A stretch of DNA of 64,000 nucleotides from an uncultured Collinsella sp. (GCA_900756945.1 CAAELZ010000034.1:6120-70119); one strand, 5' to 3'; counted from the first letter of the stretch, positions 24,384 through 33,229 are shown. Notes: generated by a model not told the origin, from the letters alone. Numbers and translations are program-made.

Positions 24384-25547
24384 ATGCAGGCATCGCAGCG
24401 TCTCGACCGCTTTGGCGCGGAGGTCTTCGCCTCGCTCAACAACAAGCTGCTCGCGCTGAAGGCTCAGGGCAAGACCATTTACAACATGAGCGTGGGAACG
24501 CCCGACTTTAAGCCGTACGGCCACGTGGTCGAGGCACTCACGCAAGCAGCCCAAGATCCCGAGATGTGGAAGTATGCCCTGCGCGACCTGCCCGAGCTCA
24601 AGCAAGCCGTGTGCGATTACTATGAGCGTCGCTTTGGCGTTTCGGGCATTACGCCGTCCATGGTGCAGTCGTGCAACGGCACGCAGGAGGGCGTGGGCCA
24701 TTTGGGCCTGGCCCTGCTCGATCCGGGTGACACCATTCTGGTTCCCGATCCGTGCTATCCGGTCTTTGAGGCGGGTGCCAAGATCGCCGATGCCAAGCTC
24801 GAGTACTATCCGTTGGTCGCCGAGCATAATTACCTGCCCTATGTGGCGGGTATCGATCCCGAGGTTGCCGATCGTGCCAAGTATATGATCGTGTCGCTGC
24901 CCGCGAACCCGGTCGGCTCGGTGGGCACGCCCGAGGTCTACGAGGAGATTATCGCTTTCGCCCGTGAGCACGACCTGCTGATCGTTCACGACAACGCATA
25001 TTCCGACATCGTGTTCGACGGCGAGCCGGGCGGCAGCTTCTTGCAGTATCCCGGCGCGCTCGAGGTGGGCGTGGAGTTCTTCTCGCTCTCCAAGTCGTTT
25101 AACGTCACCGGTGCGCGTATCGGCTTTTTGGTTGGCCGAGAGGACGCGGTCTCTGCCTTTGCCAAGCTGCGCGGCCAGATCGACTTTGGTATGTTCTTCC
25201 CGATCCAGAAGGCTGCTATCGCCTGCCTGAACGGCCCGCGCGATGAGGTCGAGGCGCAGCGTCTGAAGTACCAGGAGCGTCGCGATGCCCTGTGCGACGG
25301 TCTTGAGGGACTGGGCTGGGAGCGTCCCAACGCGCATGGCTCTATGTTTGTGTGGGCCAAGCTTCCCGGCGGCCGTACCGATTCCATGGCGTTTTGCGAG
25401 GAGCTCATGGAGAAGGCCGGCGTTGTGGTGACGCCGGGTGCGAGCTTTGGTCCTTCGGGCGAGGGGCACGTGCGCATGGCGCTGGTCCTGCCGCCCGACC
25501 AGATTGCTTTGGCTGTCGAGGCCATTCGCGAGGCGGGCCTGTATTAG
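24384..25547 (+). CDS. Class I/II PLP aminotransferase (DapL/AspC-like)
   Basis: A 387-residue fold-type I aminotransferase. The start-proximal YNMSVGTPDFKPY, the substrate-loop VPDPCYPVFEAGAKIADAKL, LPANPVGSVGTPEVYEEI, the aspartate in HDNAYSDIVFDG, and the PLP lysine in SLSKSFNVTGARIGFLVG are all clear. The pattern is like LL-diaminopimelate aminotransferase relatives and other aspartate-type enzymes. Since a dapH-dependent acetylase pathway is encoded 5 kb away, it could supply N-acetyl-LL-DAP aminotransferase activity (inference). AAGG and GGTGG lie upstream of ATG 24384. Confidence 0.85.
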   Translation: MQASQRLDRFGAEVFASLNNKLLALKAQGKTIYNMSVGTPDFKPYGHVVEALTQAAQDPEMWKYALRDLPELKQAVCDYYERRFGVSGITPSMVQSCNGTQEGVGHLGLALLDPGDTILVPDPCYPVFEAGAKIADAKLEYYPLVAEHNYLPYVAGIDPEVADRAKYMIVSLPANPVGSVGTPEVYEEIIAFAREHDLLIVHDNAYSDIVFDGEPGGSFLQYPGALEVGVEFFSLSKSFNVTGARIGFLVGREDAVSAFAKLRGQIDFGMFFPIQKAAIACLNGPRDEVEAQRLKYQERRDALCDGLEGLGWERPNAHGSMFVWAKLPGGRTDSMAFCEELMEKAGVVVTPGASFGPSGEGHVRMALVLPPDQIALAVEAIREAGLY

Positions 25548-25692
25548 AAATCCATTTAGGCGCGTCAATAGCTCGAAACCGATTTCGTGCAGTTATTTTA
25601 CGAATCCTGCAAATAATTTCGGTAAACGGTCGATATTTGGCTGCGAATAGGAGCATAATCAAAGTCCCGATTGGATGTATTGGGATTACGGC

Positions 25693-25725
25693 AAGCCGCT
25701 CGGGTCGTTCCCGGGCGGCTTGTTT
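25693..25725 (+). terminator. Hairpin upstream of ldh (terminator/attenuator)
   Basis: A 12-bp stem (25693-25704 with 25710-25721, one G-U pair) and a five-base loop followed by TTGTTTG. It is 24 bases before the ldh start. Confidence 0.6.
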
Positions 25726-25748
25726 GTGGAGAGAGATGGGAGTTTCTA

Positions 25749-26699
25749 ATGGTTAACGAGAAGAAGGTCGCTATTGTCGGCTGCGGTTTCGTCGGCTCGT
25801 CTTCGGCGTTTGCGTTGATGCAGAGTGGTCTGTTCTCCGAGATGGTCCTCATCGACGTGGACAAGAACCGCGCCGAGGGTGAGGCTCTGGATATCGCGCA
25901 CGGCATGACGTTTGCCGAGCCGATGAAGATCTACGCCGGCGATTATTCCGATGTCGCCGACGCCGCCATGATCGTCGTCACCGCTGGTGCTGCCCAGAAG
26001 CCCGGTGAGACCCGCCTGGACCTTGTCAACAAGAACGTCAACATTTTTAAGTCCATTATCCCCGAGATTAAGAAGTCCGGCTTCGACGGCATTCTGCTCA
26101 TCGTCTCCAACCCGGTCGACGTTTTGACCTACGCCGCCATCAAGATGTCCGGCCTTCCTGAGGGCCATGTCATCGGTTCCGGCACCGTGCTCGACACCGG
26201 CCGTCTGCAGCAGATGCTTGGTGCCCACGTCGAGGTTGACCCGCGCGATGTCCAGGCCTACGTCATGGGCGAGCACGGCGATTCCGAGTTTGTCGCTTGG
26301 TCCAGCGCTCAGGTTGCCGGCGTGCCGCTGAACACCTTCTGCGAGCTTCACGGCCATCTGGAGCATGAGGCTGCCGAGAAGCGCATCGCCGAGGACGTCA
26401 AGAACTCCGCTTACACCATCATTGAGAAGAAGCACGCCACCTACTACGGTGTCGCCATGGCCGTCAAGCGCATCTGCACCGCTGTCATGCGCGATGAGCA
26501 GACCGTTCTGCCCGTCTCCTCGCTCATGGTGGGCGAGTATGGTCTGTCCGATCTTGCCATCTCCATGCCGACCGTCGTTGGCCGCGACGGCGTTGTCTGC
26601 CGCGTTCCCGTGCCGCTGAACGATGACGAACAGCATGAGCTTACCGCCTCCGCCAAGGCCCTCAAGGACATCATCGACAGCGTCGACTTCTCCTGCTAA
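25749..26699 (+). CDS. ldh: L-lactate dehydrogenase
   Basis: A 316-residue NAD-dependent L-LDH, which regenerates NAD+ from pyruvate in fermentation. The Rossmann motif is VAIVGCGFVGSSSAF, followed by IDVDKNRAEGEALDIAHG. TAGAAQKPGETRLDL is the substrate loop (Gln-Lys-Pro-Gly, with Gln at the position that marks lactate rather than malate specificity). SNPVDVLTYAA and GSGTVLDTGRLQQMLG follow, and GEHGDSEFVAWS carries the catalytic histidine. GGGAG precedes ATG 25749. A terminator follows, so it is monocistronic. Confidence 0.95.
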   Translation: MVNEKKVAIVGCGFVGSSSAFALMQSGLFSEMVLIDVDKNRAEGEALDIAHGMTFAEPMKIYAGDYSDVADAAMIVVTAGAAQKPGETRLDLVNKNVNIFKSIIPEIKKSGFDGILLIVSNPVDVLTYAAIKMSGLPEGHVIGSGTVLDTGRLQQMLGAHVEVDPRDVQAYVMGEHGDSEFVAWSSAQVAGVPLNTFCELHGHLEHEAAEKRIAEDVKNSAYTIIEKKHATYYGVAMAVKRICTAVMRDEQTVLPVSSLMVGEYGLSDLAISMPTVVGRDGVVCRVPVPLNDDEQHELTASAKALKDIIDSVDFSC

Positions 26700-26730
26700 A
26701 TCGAGCTCGCCAGAGCGAAAAGCTACAATG

Positions 26731-26766
26731 AAGGCGTCCAGGTCCACACGGCCCGGGCGCCTTTTT
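26731..26766 (+). terminator. Terminator after ldh
   Basis: Nine-bp stem AAGGCGTCC (26731-26739) with its partner at 26755-26763, followed by TTTTT. Confidence 0.75.
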
Positions 26767-26796
26767 GGTGCAAAGCAACCTGACCCCAACGCACCA
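26765..26796. repeat. REP-like 32-bp element, copy 1
   Basis: TTGGTGC ... GCACCA is a short inverted repeat enclosing CAACCTGACCCC. The same 32 bases recur with 30 identities at 27991-28022, so the two copies bracket the DUF2974 gene. Confidence 0.7.
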
Positions 26797-26826
26797 TCCC
26801 AATGCGCCATAGTTGATGGGAGAGCC

Positions 26827-27987
26827 ATGTCGGATTCGCCTAATTTTTTGACCTATGCCCAGACGGCGTTTGATCCGTTTGAGGAACGGCCGTTCTGCGC
26901 GGTGGATAGCCTGGTCTTTGCGTGGTTGTCCTATTTGCGTTTGCCGGGTGATATGACGGAGCTGACGAACTGGCAGGGCCTAGACGTACGCGAGCTGCTG
27001 CGTGCCGAGTGCTACCGGGACATGATTGGCGACCTGTGGGATCCGGAGGGGAGCAGGGCCTTGTTGGAGGCCGTGGCAGCAAGCCCTCGCTACCGTGGCG
27101 TGCACGTTTGCGGCTATCGTGCCGTGAGCGATGCGGTGGCGACAGAGCAGTTTGCAGCCACGGCGTTCCGGTTTCCGGCGGGGTTTAGCTATCTTTCCTT
27201 CCGGGGGACCGACAGTACGATTGTGGGATGGAAAGAGGACTTTAACATGGCGTTCCGGTGTCCTGTGCCGGCCCAGGAATCCGCGGCGCGTTATGTGGAC
27301 GAGGCGGCGGATGCGATTGGTGGGCCGCTTTTGTGCGGAGGTCATTCCAAGGGTGGAAACCTTGCGGTGTACGGTGCGGCGATGTGCTCCGATGTCGCCC
27401 GTGGGCGAATCGAGCGGGCGTATTCCCATGATGGTCCGGGCTTCGTCGAGGAGTTTCTGGACGGCAAGGCTTTTGCCGATCTTTCCGGTCGAATCGAGAA
27501 GACGCTACCTCGGTCGTCGATCTTTGGCATGATGTTCGAGACACAGGAGGACTATGCCATCGTTGAGAGCACCGAGTTCAGCCTGCTGCAACACAATCCC
27601 TTTAGCTGGGTGGTTGATGGTCACGACTTCGTGTACTGTGAGCGCCTATCCGCCGGTGCTCGATACGTTGATGGCTCTATTCGAGAGATGCTGCTTGCAG
27701 TGTCGCCTAGCGAGCGCGAGCGTTTTATAGATGCGTTGTTCTCCGTGTTTGAGGCTACGGGTGCTGAGCGGTTTGCGGATATCGCCGGGAATCTGCGCGA
27801 GAGCCTGCCCGTGATGCTCCAGGCTGCGCAAGGCTTTGACAAGGATACGCGACGCTTTGTCTCGCAGACCATCGTGGCAATCCTTAAATGCGCGCTGTTG
27901 CCCAAGCGCCCCGAGCCCAGCGTACCCACGAGCGGCAAGAGCTTTGCCGAGCAGCTCGAGGCATGGCAGTCCGAGCTCCTGCGCTAA
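26827..27987 (+). CDS. DUF2974 (Mbeg1-like) family alpha/beta-hydrolase
   Basis: A 386-residue protein of the DUF2974/Mbeg1-like family with a lipase-like core. SYLSFRGTDSTIVGWKEDFNMAF is the oxyanion/strand region typical of class 3 lipases, and CGGHSKGGNLAVYGA holds the GxSxG nucleophile serine. HDGPGF carries an Asp in the expected order, and a VDGHDFVY histidine follows. Members are cytosolic and their substrates are unknown. The gene stands alone, flanked on both sides by the same REP-like repeat. ATG 26827 follows a GGGAGAG box. Confidence 0.8.
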   Translation: MSDSPNFLTYAQTAFDPFEERPFCAVDSLVFAWLSYLRLPGDMTELTNWQGLDVRELLRAECYRDMIGDLWDPEGSRALLEAVAASPRYRGVHVCGYRAVSDAVATEQFAATAFRFPAGFSYLSFRGTDSTIVGWKEDFNMAFRCPVPAQESAARYVDEAADAIGGPLLCGGHSKGGNLAVYGAAMCSDVARGRIERAYSHDGPGFVEEFLDGKAFADLSGRIEKTLPRSSIFGMMFETQEDYAIVESTEFSLLQHNPFSWVVDGHDFVYCERLSAGARYVDGSIREMLLAVSPSERERFIDALFSVFEATGAERFADIAGNLRESLPVMLQAAQGFDKDTRRFVSQTIVAILKCALLPKRPEPSVPTSGKSFAEQLEAWQSELLR

Positions 27988-27990
27988 CCA

Positions 27991-28022
27991 TTGGTGCAAA
28001 GCAACCTGACCCCGATGCACCA
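27991..28022. repeat. REP-like 32-bp element, copy 2
   Basis: Same orientation as the copy at 26765-26796 with two substitutions, three bases after the DUF2974 stop codon. The GGTGC/GCACC ends remain able to pair. Confidence 0.7.
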
Positions 28023-28098
28023 ATCTTCGATGCGTCTGGGGCGGGATCGACCGCTATACTGGTTCGTGCCGAAATCGATCTAGAACGGAATGCCGTAT

Positions 28099-29103
28099 AT
28101 GAAAATCAATCACGCGATTCTGCATATCCTGGACTTTGACTCTGCCGTCAACGTCATGAGCCAGCGCGAACTCGATATCGAAAGCCGTACCGTGCGCAAC
28201 TTCGTGACCACGCATCTGCGCCGCGCACGTACCTCGGCCGACAATAAACGCGCCACGTTTGCCGAGAACTCTGCGTTTGGCGGCGAGCTCAAGGGCTATT
28301 TCTTTGGCGAGCGCGAGTTCGTGGACCTGTCGCAGCAGATTGCGGAGTTTATCTCCTCCGAGCTTACCAAAGCCGAGAAAGCCGAGTCCACTGACGTGCT
28401 CGTGGCCGATTTTGACGATGATGAGGATGCCCGCTGGTTTGCCGTGATGCTGCTGGGCTCCAAGCAGGCTTTTATGCACGAAGTGGGCCGCGAGGAGGGG
28501 GAGGTGCGCAACGACATCGCGCGCCACTACGCCATTCTGCCGAACCCCTCGCAAAAGGTGCCGAGCTATGCCATTGTGCGCGCAGGCACCATGGAGATCG
28601 GCTACGTAGACAAGAAGCGCAAGATTGCCGGCGAGGACCGCATGCTTATCCCCGATGGCCTGCTGCAGTGCGACACGGGCGTTTCGGGCAAAGAGGTCAT
28701 CGACACCGTGACGCGTGTGGTCGAGGAAGTCGCCGAGGAGCACGGCGCCAACACGGCTGTAGCGCTCGCCAAGGTTAAGGCTGCCGTTGCCGAGAAGGTT
28801 GAGGATGACGAGGAGCTGCCGCCCTGGGATATCGTCGATGAGGTCTTTGAGGACGAACCGGTTATCAAGGAGAGCGTGCGCGCGGCACTGACCGAGGAGA
28901 AGGTGCCTGAGCGTGTGCCCGTGGAGCGCAAACAGGTCGAGCGCGCTGCGGTGCGCAACCACAAGATTCGTACCGATACGGGTATCGAGATCAGCTTCCC
29001 GGCCGAGATGGGTTCGAACTCCGAGTACATCGAGTTTGTCAACGAGCCCAACGGCCTCATCTCCATCGAGCTCAAGAATATCGGCAGCATCGAGAATCGA
29101 TAA
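28099..29103 (+). CDS. Nucleoid-associated protein, 37-kDa (NdpA/YejK) family
   Basis: A 334-residue protein of the NdpA family. It begins MKINHAILHILDFDSAVNVMSQRELDIE and runs through LGSKQAFMHEV, YAIVRAGTMEIGYVDKK and a conserved VIDTVTRVVEEVAEEH segment. E. coli YejK/NdpA is found on the nucleoid; the Gram-positive branch is little studied. ATG 28099 is preferred; an in-frame ATG nine bases upstream is possible. A terminator follows, and a class I long hairpin separates it from convergent dapH. Confidence 0.85.
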   Translation: MKINHAILHILDFDSAVNVMSQRELDIESRTVRNFVTTHLRRARTSADNKRATFAENSAFGGELKGYFFGEREFVDLSQQIAEFISSELTKAEKAESTDVLVADFDDDEDARWFAVMLLGSKQAFMHEVGREEGEVRNDIARHYAILPNPSQKVPSYAIVRAGTMEIGYVDKKRKIAGEDRMLIPDGLLQCDTGVSGKEVIDTVTRVVEEVAEEHGANTAVALAKVKAAVAEKVEDDEELPPWDIVDEVFEDEPVIKESVRAALTEEKVPERVPVERKQVERAAVRNHKIRTDTGIEISFPAEMGSNSEYIEFVNEPNGLISIELKNIGSIENR

Positions 29104-29131
29104 GTTGCGTTACGCCTGCAGCGAGAAAGCG

Positions 29132-29167
29132 AAGGCCGAAGCCTCGGATGAGGGCTTCGGCCTTTTT
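29132..29167 (+). terminator. Terminator after the nucleoid-associated protein gene
   Basis: AAGGCCGAAGCC (29132-29143) pairs perfectly with 29153-29164, followed by a five-T run. Confidence 0.85.
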
Positions 29168-29210
29168 ACTTGGGGCTTAATTTCGCTACTGGTTGAGCAT
29201 AAGTCAGCGA

Positions 29211-29308
29211 AAACGCCCCAGAGCGAGCAAGGTGACGTGAAAGAGGAGGGCATTGACCTTTTGGTCATGCCCGACGACTGAACGTCAGATTGCCGCTCTG
29301 GGGCGTTT
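29211..29308 (+). repeat. Long hairpin element C (class I)
   Basis: Perfect 15-bp outer stem (29211-29225 with 29294-29308), then GCAA/TTGC and TGACGT/ACGTCA helices. Next comes an asymmetric loop (GAAAGAGGA opposite GACGACTGA) and an apical stem (29248-29258 with 29263-29272) with a TTTT loop. The loop sequence is shared with elements A and B, while all three have different but still paired TGACGT/TTGGCG/TTGCCGT helices. Confidence 0.8.
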
Positions 29309-29321
29309 GCAGCGTCGGCTA

Positions 29322-29349
29322 GTTACGCGGTTTGATAAAAACGCGTAAC
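29322..29349. repeat. GTTACGCG hairpin next to element C
   Basis: GTTACGCG (29322-29329) and CGCGTAAC (29342-29349) pair around a mostly A/T core. It ends just before the dapH stop codon. The 13-base spacer to element C is homologous to that between element A and its own GTTACGCG hairpin. Confidence 0.75.
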
Positions 29350-29350
29350 C

Positions 29351-30070
29351 CTACAGTTGACGTAAGCCCTCTTCCAGGCCGGTCTTGCTGTCGGTCTGGG
29401 CGTCGCGCATCTTGATGACGCGGGCGGGGACACCGGCCACGACGGCACCGGCGGGGACGTCCTCGACGCATACGGCGCCGGCGGCAACGACGGCGCCCTT
29501 GCCCACGTGCACGCCCTCCAGGACCACGGCGTTGGCGCCGATCATGACATCGTCCTCGATGATGACGGGCGTGGCGCTGGCGGGCTCCACAACGCCTGCC
29601 AGCACGGTGCCGGCGCCGATGTGGCAGTTCTTGCCCACGGTGGCGCGGCCGCCCAGCACGGCGCCCATATCGATCATGGAGCCCTCGCCGATAACGGAGC
29701 CGATGTTGATGATGGCGCCCATCATGATGACGGCGCGGTCGCCGATCTCGACGCGGTCGCGGATGATCGCGCCCGGCTCGATGCGGGCATTGATGCCCTT
29801 AAGGTCGAGCATGGGCACGGCGGAGTTGCGGCAGTCATTCTCGACGTCGTAGTAGTCGATGGAGTCGGCATTGGCATCGAGGATGGCCTTGAGCTCTTCC
29901 CAGTCGCCAAAGACGGTCTTACCACGACGGCCGCCGTAGACGTGCGCATCGCCCCAGGCAACCTTCATGCCGGGCTTCTCGCGCACATACAGCTTGACAG
30001 GCGTCTTTTTAGGCGCGGTGGCGATGTAATTGATAATCTCCTGGGCATCCATCTCGGCTGCGTTGCTCAT
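29351..30070 (-). CDS. dapH: Tetrahydrodipicolinate N-acetyltransferase
   Basis: A 239-residue left-handed beta-helix acyltransferase of the DapH/DapD class. The N-terminal domain (MDAQEIINYIATAPKKTPVKLY) is characteristic of DapH. Hexapeptide repeats run from about residue 90 to 190, with VGKNCHIGAGTVLAGVVEPASATPVIIEDDVMIGANAVV split by a loop as in the family. It N-acetylates tetrahydrodipicolinate in the acetylase branch of DAP/lysine synthesis. It is last in the lysA-dapA, dapB, dapH operon, 39 bases after dapB, under the lysine riboswitch. Confidence 0.92.
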   Translation of the reverse strand: MSNAAEMDAQEIINYIATAPKKTPVKLYVREKPGMKVAWGDAHVYGGRRGKTVFGDWEELKAILDANADSIDYYDVENDCRNSAVPMLDLKGINARIEPGAIIRDRVEIGDRAVIMMGAIINIGSVIGEGSMIDMGAVLGGRATVGKNCHIGAGTVLAGVVEPASATPVIIEDDVMIGANAVVLEGVHVGKGAVVAAGAVCVEDVPAGAVVAGVPARVIKMRDAQTDSKTGLEEGLRQL

Positions 30071-30109
30071 ATGCTGTTTCTCCTTTGCGTGGGTACGGTA
30101 GTTAACTGG

Positions 30110-30850
30110 TTAGGCGAACATGACCTGATCGAAGGTGTAGAAGCCAGGGTCGCGGACGACGAGCTTTTGAGCGGCGGCCAGAGCGCCGTTGACAAAGATC
30201 TGGCGGCTCGTAGCGTGATGGCTAAGCGTGACCTCCTCGTCCTGGCCAAAGAAGCTCACCTCGTGTACGCCGGCGACGGTGCCGCCGCGCAGCGAGTGCA
30301 TGCCGATTTCCTTGGGATCGCGAACGCCGCACATGCCCTCGCGACCGTAGACGGGATGATAGCCAGCCTCTGGCTCGGCCTCGACCACGGCGTCGAGTAG
30401 CAGCTTGGCGGTGCCGCTGGGAGCGTCGACCTTTTGGTTGTGGTGCGTCTCGACAATCTCGCAGTCAAAGCCGGGCAGCTCACGCGTGGCTTGGGCCACT
30501 AGGTGACGCAGGGCGGCGATGCCGATAGAGTAGTTGCCCGAGTGCATGACGCGGGCATTCTGGCCCAGCTCGCGCAGGCGGTCCATCTGATCGGGTGTGT
30601 AGCCCGTGGTGCCCGAGACCAACGCGGCGCCTGTACGCTCGACATAGGCGACGACGGCATCGAAGGTCACGACGTTCGAGAAGTCGATGATGACGTCGGC
30701 TGCCGGGGCGCTCTCGAGCTCGGACAGGTCAAAACCGATCTGGGCCACGATATCAAAAACGGGCTGCCCGGAGGCGTCGGCAATGCCTTCGGCGGTAGTG
30801 CGGATGAGCGAGCCCATGCGGCCCGTTCCCATAATGACGGTCTTAATCAA
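30110..30850 (-). CDS. dapB: 4-hydroxy-tetrahydrodipicolinate reductase
   Basis: A 246-residue NAD(P)H-dependent reductase. The N-terminal dinucleotide motif is VIMGTGRMGSLI. DVIIDFSN and VSGTTGY are the conserved mid blocks, and ETHHNQKVDAPSGTAKLL holds the catalytic histidine pair and lysine. C-terminal GGTVAGVHEVSFFGQDEEV fits the family. It reduces the DapA product in the second committed step of DAP synthesis. Its start overlaps the end of the lysA-dapA gene by eight bases, so translation is coupled. Confidence 0.94.
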   Translation of the reverse strand: MIKTVIMGTGRMGSLIRTTAEGIADASGQPVFDIVAQIGFDLSELESAPAADVIIDFSNVVTFDAVVAYVERTGAALVSGTTGYTPDQMDRLRELGQNARVMHSGNYSIGIAALRHLVAQATRELPGFDCEIVETHHNQKVDAPSGTAKLLLDAVVEAEPEAGYHPVYGREGMCGVRDPKEIGMHSLRGGTVAGVHEVSFFGQDEEVTLSHHATSRQIFVNGALAAAQKLVVRDPGFYTFDQVMFA

Positions 30851-33152
30851 GCAGACCAGCTCCCTTCAGAGCATCGGTAAGTGCGGAACGCGTGTCGTCT
30901 GCCATGGGGCACAGCGGCATGCGGTAGTTGGCTTCGATCATACCCATCTGGGCGAGTGCTTCCTTGACGGGGATGGGGTTGACCTCGCTAAAGAGGGTGT
31001 TGATGAGCGGCTGGCCGGCAATCTGGATATCGCGGGCGCGCTCCACGTCACCGTCCAGATAGGCGCGGCACATGTCGTGCACGAGCTGCGGCTGAATGTC
31101 TGCCCACACGCTGATGGTGCCCGAGGCGCCCAGGCTCATGAGCGGCACGGTGAGTGCATCCTCGCCCGAGTACATGCGGAAGTCATCGGACAGCAGGTGG
31201 GCGATCTTGGCCGCGTAGGCGACGTTGCCCGAGGCCTCCTTGATGCCCATGATGTTGGGGTGTGCGGCCAAGCGCTCTACGTTGTGCTCGCTGATACCGC
31301 AGCCACAGCGGCCGGGGATGTTGTACAGAATGCAGGGGATGTCCACGGCGTCGGCCACGGTCTTAAAGTGCTGGTAGATGCCCTCTTCGTTAGACTTGTT
31401 GTAGTAGGGGGTAATGAGCAGCAGACCATCGGCACCCAGGCCCTGGTAGGTGAGCGACTTGGTGAGCATGGTCTGCGTGGAGTTGGAGCCCGAGCCGGCG
31501 ATGACGGGGACGCGGCCCGCAACCTGCTTGACAACTGCGGCGACAACGGAGTTGTCCTCGTCGTCGGTCATCGTGGCACTCTCTCCGGTGGTGCCCAGGG
31601 TGAGGATGGCGTCGGTGCCATTTTGCAGGTGGAAATCGATAAGGCGCTCGAGTGCGTCAAAGTCGACGCTGCCGTCCTTTTTAAACGGCGTAACAAGGGC
31701 GACGATTGAGCCCTCGAGGTTGCGGATATCCATGTTCTTCACCTTCGCTTCCGCGATCTGGATGCGCTTATTCCATTGGGCGGCGACGGCCAAGCGCTCG
31801 TCCTGAGCGCGACGGCGAGCACTTTCGGCGCGCGACTTGGCCAGCAGCTCTCGGCCGCACGGCAGCACGTCGAGCGTGGCAAAATAATCGCCCGGGCGCT
31901 CGGCGCGGCGGATGAGGTCGGCCGAGCCGTCGGGGCGCAGCAGCACCTCGGCGGAGCGCAGGCGTCCGTTGTAGTTGTAGCCCATGGAGTAGCCATGCGC
32001 GCCGGTATCGTGGATCACAAGCAGGTCGCCCATGTCGATATGCGGCAGCTCACGATCGATGGCGAACTTGTCGTTGTTCTCGCACAGATTGCCCGTAATG
32101 TCGTACGTGTTTGTGACAGGCGCCGCGGTCTTGTCGGAGCCACCCGGCTGGCCCATCACCGTAATGTGGTGGTAGGCGCCATACATGGCAGGGCGGATCA
32201 GATCGACCGCGCTTGCGTCGACACCGATATAGTCCTTGTAGATCTGCTTTTCGTGGATGGCCTTGGTGACCAGACAGCCGTAGGGGCCCATCATAAAGCG
32301 GCCCATCTCGGTGCAGATGGCCACATCGTCCATGCCGGCGGGAACCAAGATCTCGTCGTATGCCGCGTGCACTCCCTCGCCGATGGCATGGATGTCGTTA
32401 GCCTGCTGCTCGGGCAGGTGGGGGATGCCGACGCCGCCGGATAAGTTGATGAAGGCGACGTGTGCACCGGTCTCGCGCTCCAGGCGCACGGCAAGCTCAA
32501 AGAGAATGCGCGCGAGTTTGGGATAGTAGTCGTTGGTGACGGTGTTGCTGGCAAGGAATGCGTGGATGCCAAAGTCCTCAGCGCCCTTGGCCTTGAGCAT
32601 GCGGAGGGCCTCGAAGAGCTGCTCGGTGGTCATGCCATATTTGGAGTCGCCCGGGTTGTCCATGATGCCGTTGGAGAGCTGGAACAGGCCGCCCGGATTA
32701 AAGCGGCAGCTGACCGTCTTGGGAATGGGCCCCGCAACGCGCTCAAAGAATTCAATGTGGCTGACGTCGTCGAAGTTGACGATAGCGCCCAGCTTGTCGG
32801 CGAGCTCAAAGTCCGCCGCGGGCGTGTCGTTGGACGAGAACATGATGTCGTGCCCCGTGATGCCCAGCGAGCGGGCGATCATGAGCTCGGTATAGCTCGA
32901 GCAATCGCAGCCGCAGCCGTATTCGTTGAGAATGGAGATGAGCGCTGGGTTGGGGTTGGCCTTGACGGCAAAGTATTCCTTAAAGCCCGGGTTCCAGGCA
33001 AAGGCGTCGCGCACTTCTTGCATGTTGCGGCGGATGCCCGCCTCGTCATATAGATGAAACGGCGTGGGGAATTGCTCGACGATATGCTCGAGCGTCTCCT
33101 TGTCCACAAACGGCTGCTTTGCCGCATATGCCTCGTTGGGAGTCAGTGACAT
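30843..33152 (-). CDS. lysA-dapA: Fused diaminopimelate decarboxylase / dihydrodipicolinate synthase
   Basis: A single 769-residue open frame. Residues about 1-445 are a fold-type III PLP decarboxylase (PLP lysine in EYFAVKANPNP, GGVGIP glycine loop, CTEMGRFMMGPYG, and the HDTGAHGYSMGYNYNG block). Residues about 474-769 are a complete class I aldolase DapA (TLGTTGESATM, ITPYYNKSNEEG, Schiff-base lysine in IMGIKEASGN, tyrosine in LYNIPGRCG). The linker is charged and about 30 residues long. LysA performs the last step and DapA the first step of lysine synthesis. An internal ATG at 31733, after an AAGGTG-like sequence, could also give free DapA. A lysine riboswitch lies upstream. Confidence 0.9.
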   Translation of the reverse strand: MSLTPNEAYAAKQPFVDKETLEHIVEQFPTPFHLYDEAGIRRNMQEVRDAFAWNPGFKEYFAVKANPNPALISILNEYGCGCDCSSYTELMIARSLGITGHDIMFSSNDTPAADFELADKLGAIVNFDDVSHIEFFERVAGPIPKTVSCRFNPGGLFQLSNGIMDNPGDSKYGMTTEQLFEALRMLKAKGAEDFGIHAFLASNTVTNDYYPKLARILFELAVRLERETGAHVAFINLSGGVGIPHLPEQQANDIHAIGEGVHAAYDEILVPAGMDDVAICTEMGRFMMGPYGCLVTKAIHEKQIYKDYIGVDASAVDLIRPAMYGAYHHITVMGQPGGSDKTAAPVTNTYDITGNLCENNDKFAIDRELPHIDMGDLLVIHDTGAHGYSMGYNYNGRLRSAEVLLRPDGSADLIRRAERPGDYFATLDVLPCGRELLAKSRAESARRRAQDERLAVAAQWNKRIQIAEAKVKNMDIRNLEGSIVALVTPFKKDGSVDFDALERLIDFHLQNGTDAILTLGTTGESATMTDDEDNSVVAAVVKQVAGRVPVIAGSGSNSTQTMLTKSLTYQGLGADGLLLITPYYNKSNEEGIYQHFKTVADAVDIPCILYNIPGRCGCGISEHNVERLAAHPNIMGIKEASGNVAYAAKIAHLLSDDFRMYSGEDALTVPLMSLGASGTISVWADIQPQLVHDMCRAYLDGDVERARDIQIAGQPLINTLFSEVNPIPVKEALAQMGMIEANYRMPLCPMADDTRSALTDALKGAGLLD

Positions 33153-33166
33153 GTCCCGTAAACCTC

Positions 33167-33229
33167 GCTATCCAGACGGCGCTACCTGCGCATCGAATCC
33201 GCATAGCGTGGACCCCATGTCCGGATAGC
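33167..33229 (-). promoter_or_regulatory. Alternative stem linking riboswitch P1 to the ribosome binding site
   Basis: The 3' strand of the riboswitch P1 region (33219-33229) can pair over 11 bp (with one G-U pair) with 33167-33177, which immediately precedes the GCGAGG ribosome binding site of lysA-dapA. The two pairings exclude each other, as an expression platform requires. No intrinsic terminator with a T-run is visible, so control of translation is the simpler reading. Confidence 0.5.

Noticed and set aside
28913..29281. A plus-strand frame of 122 codons running from the nucleoid-protein gene into element C
   Set aside because: Overlaps the end of a confident gene in another frame, then crosses a terminator and the hairpin element; no start signal.
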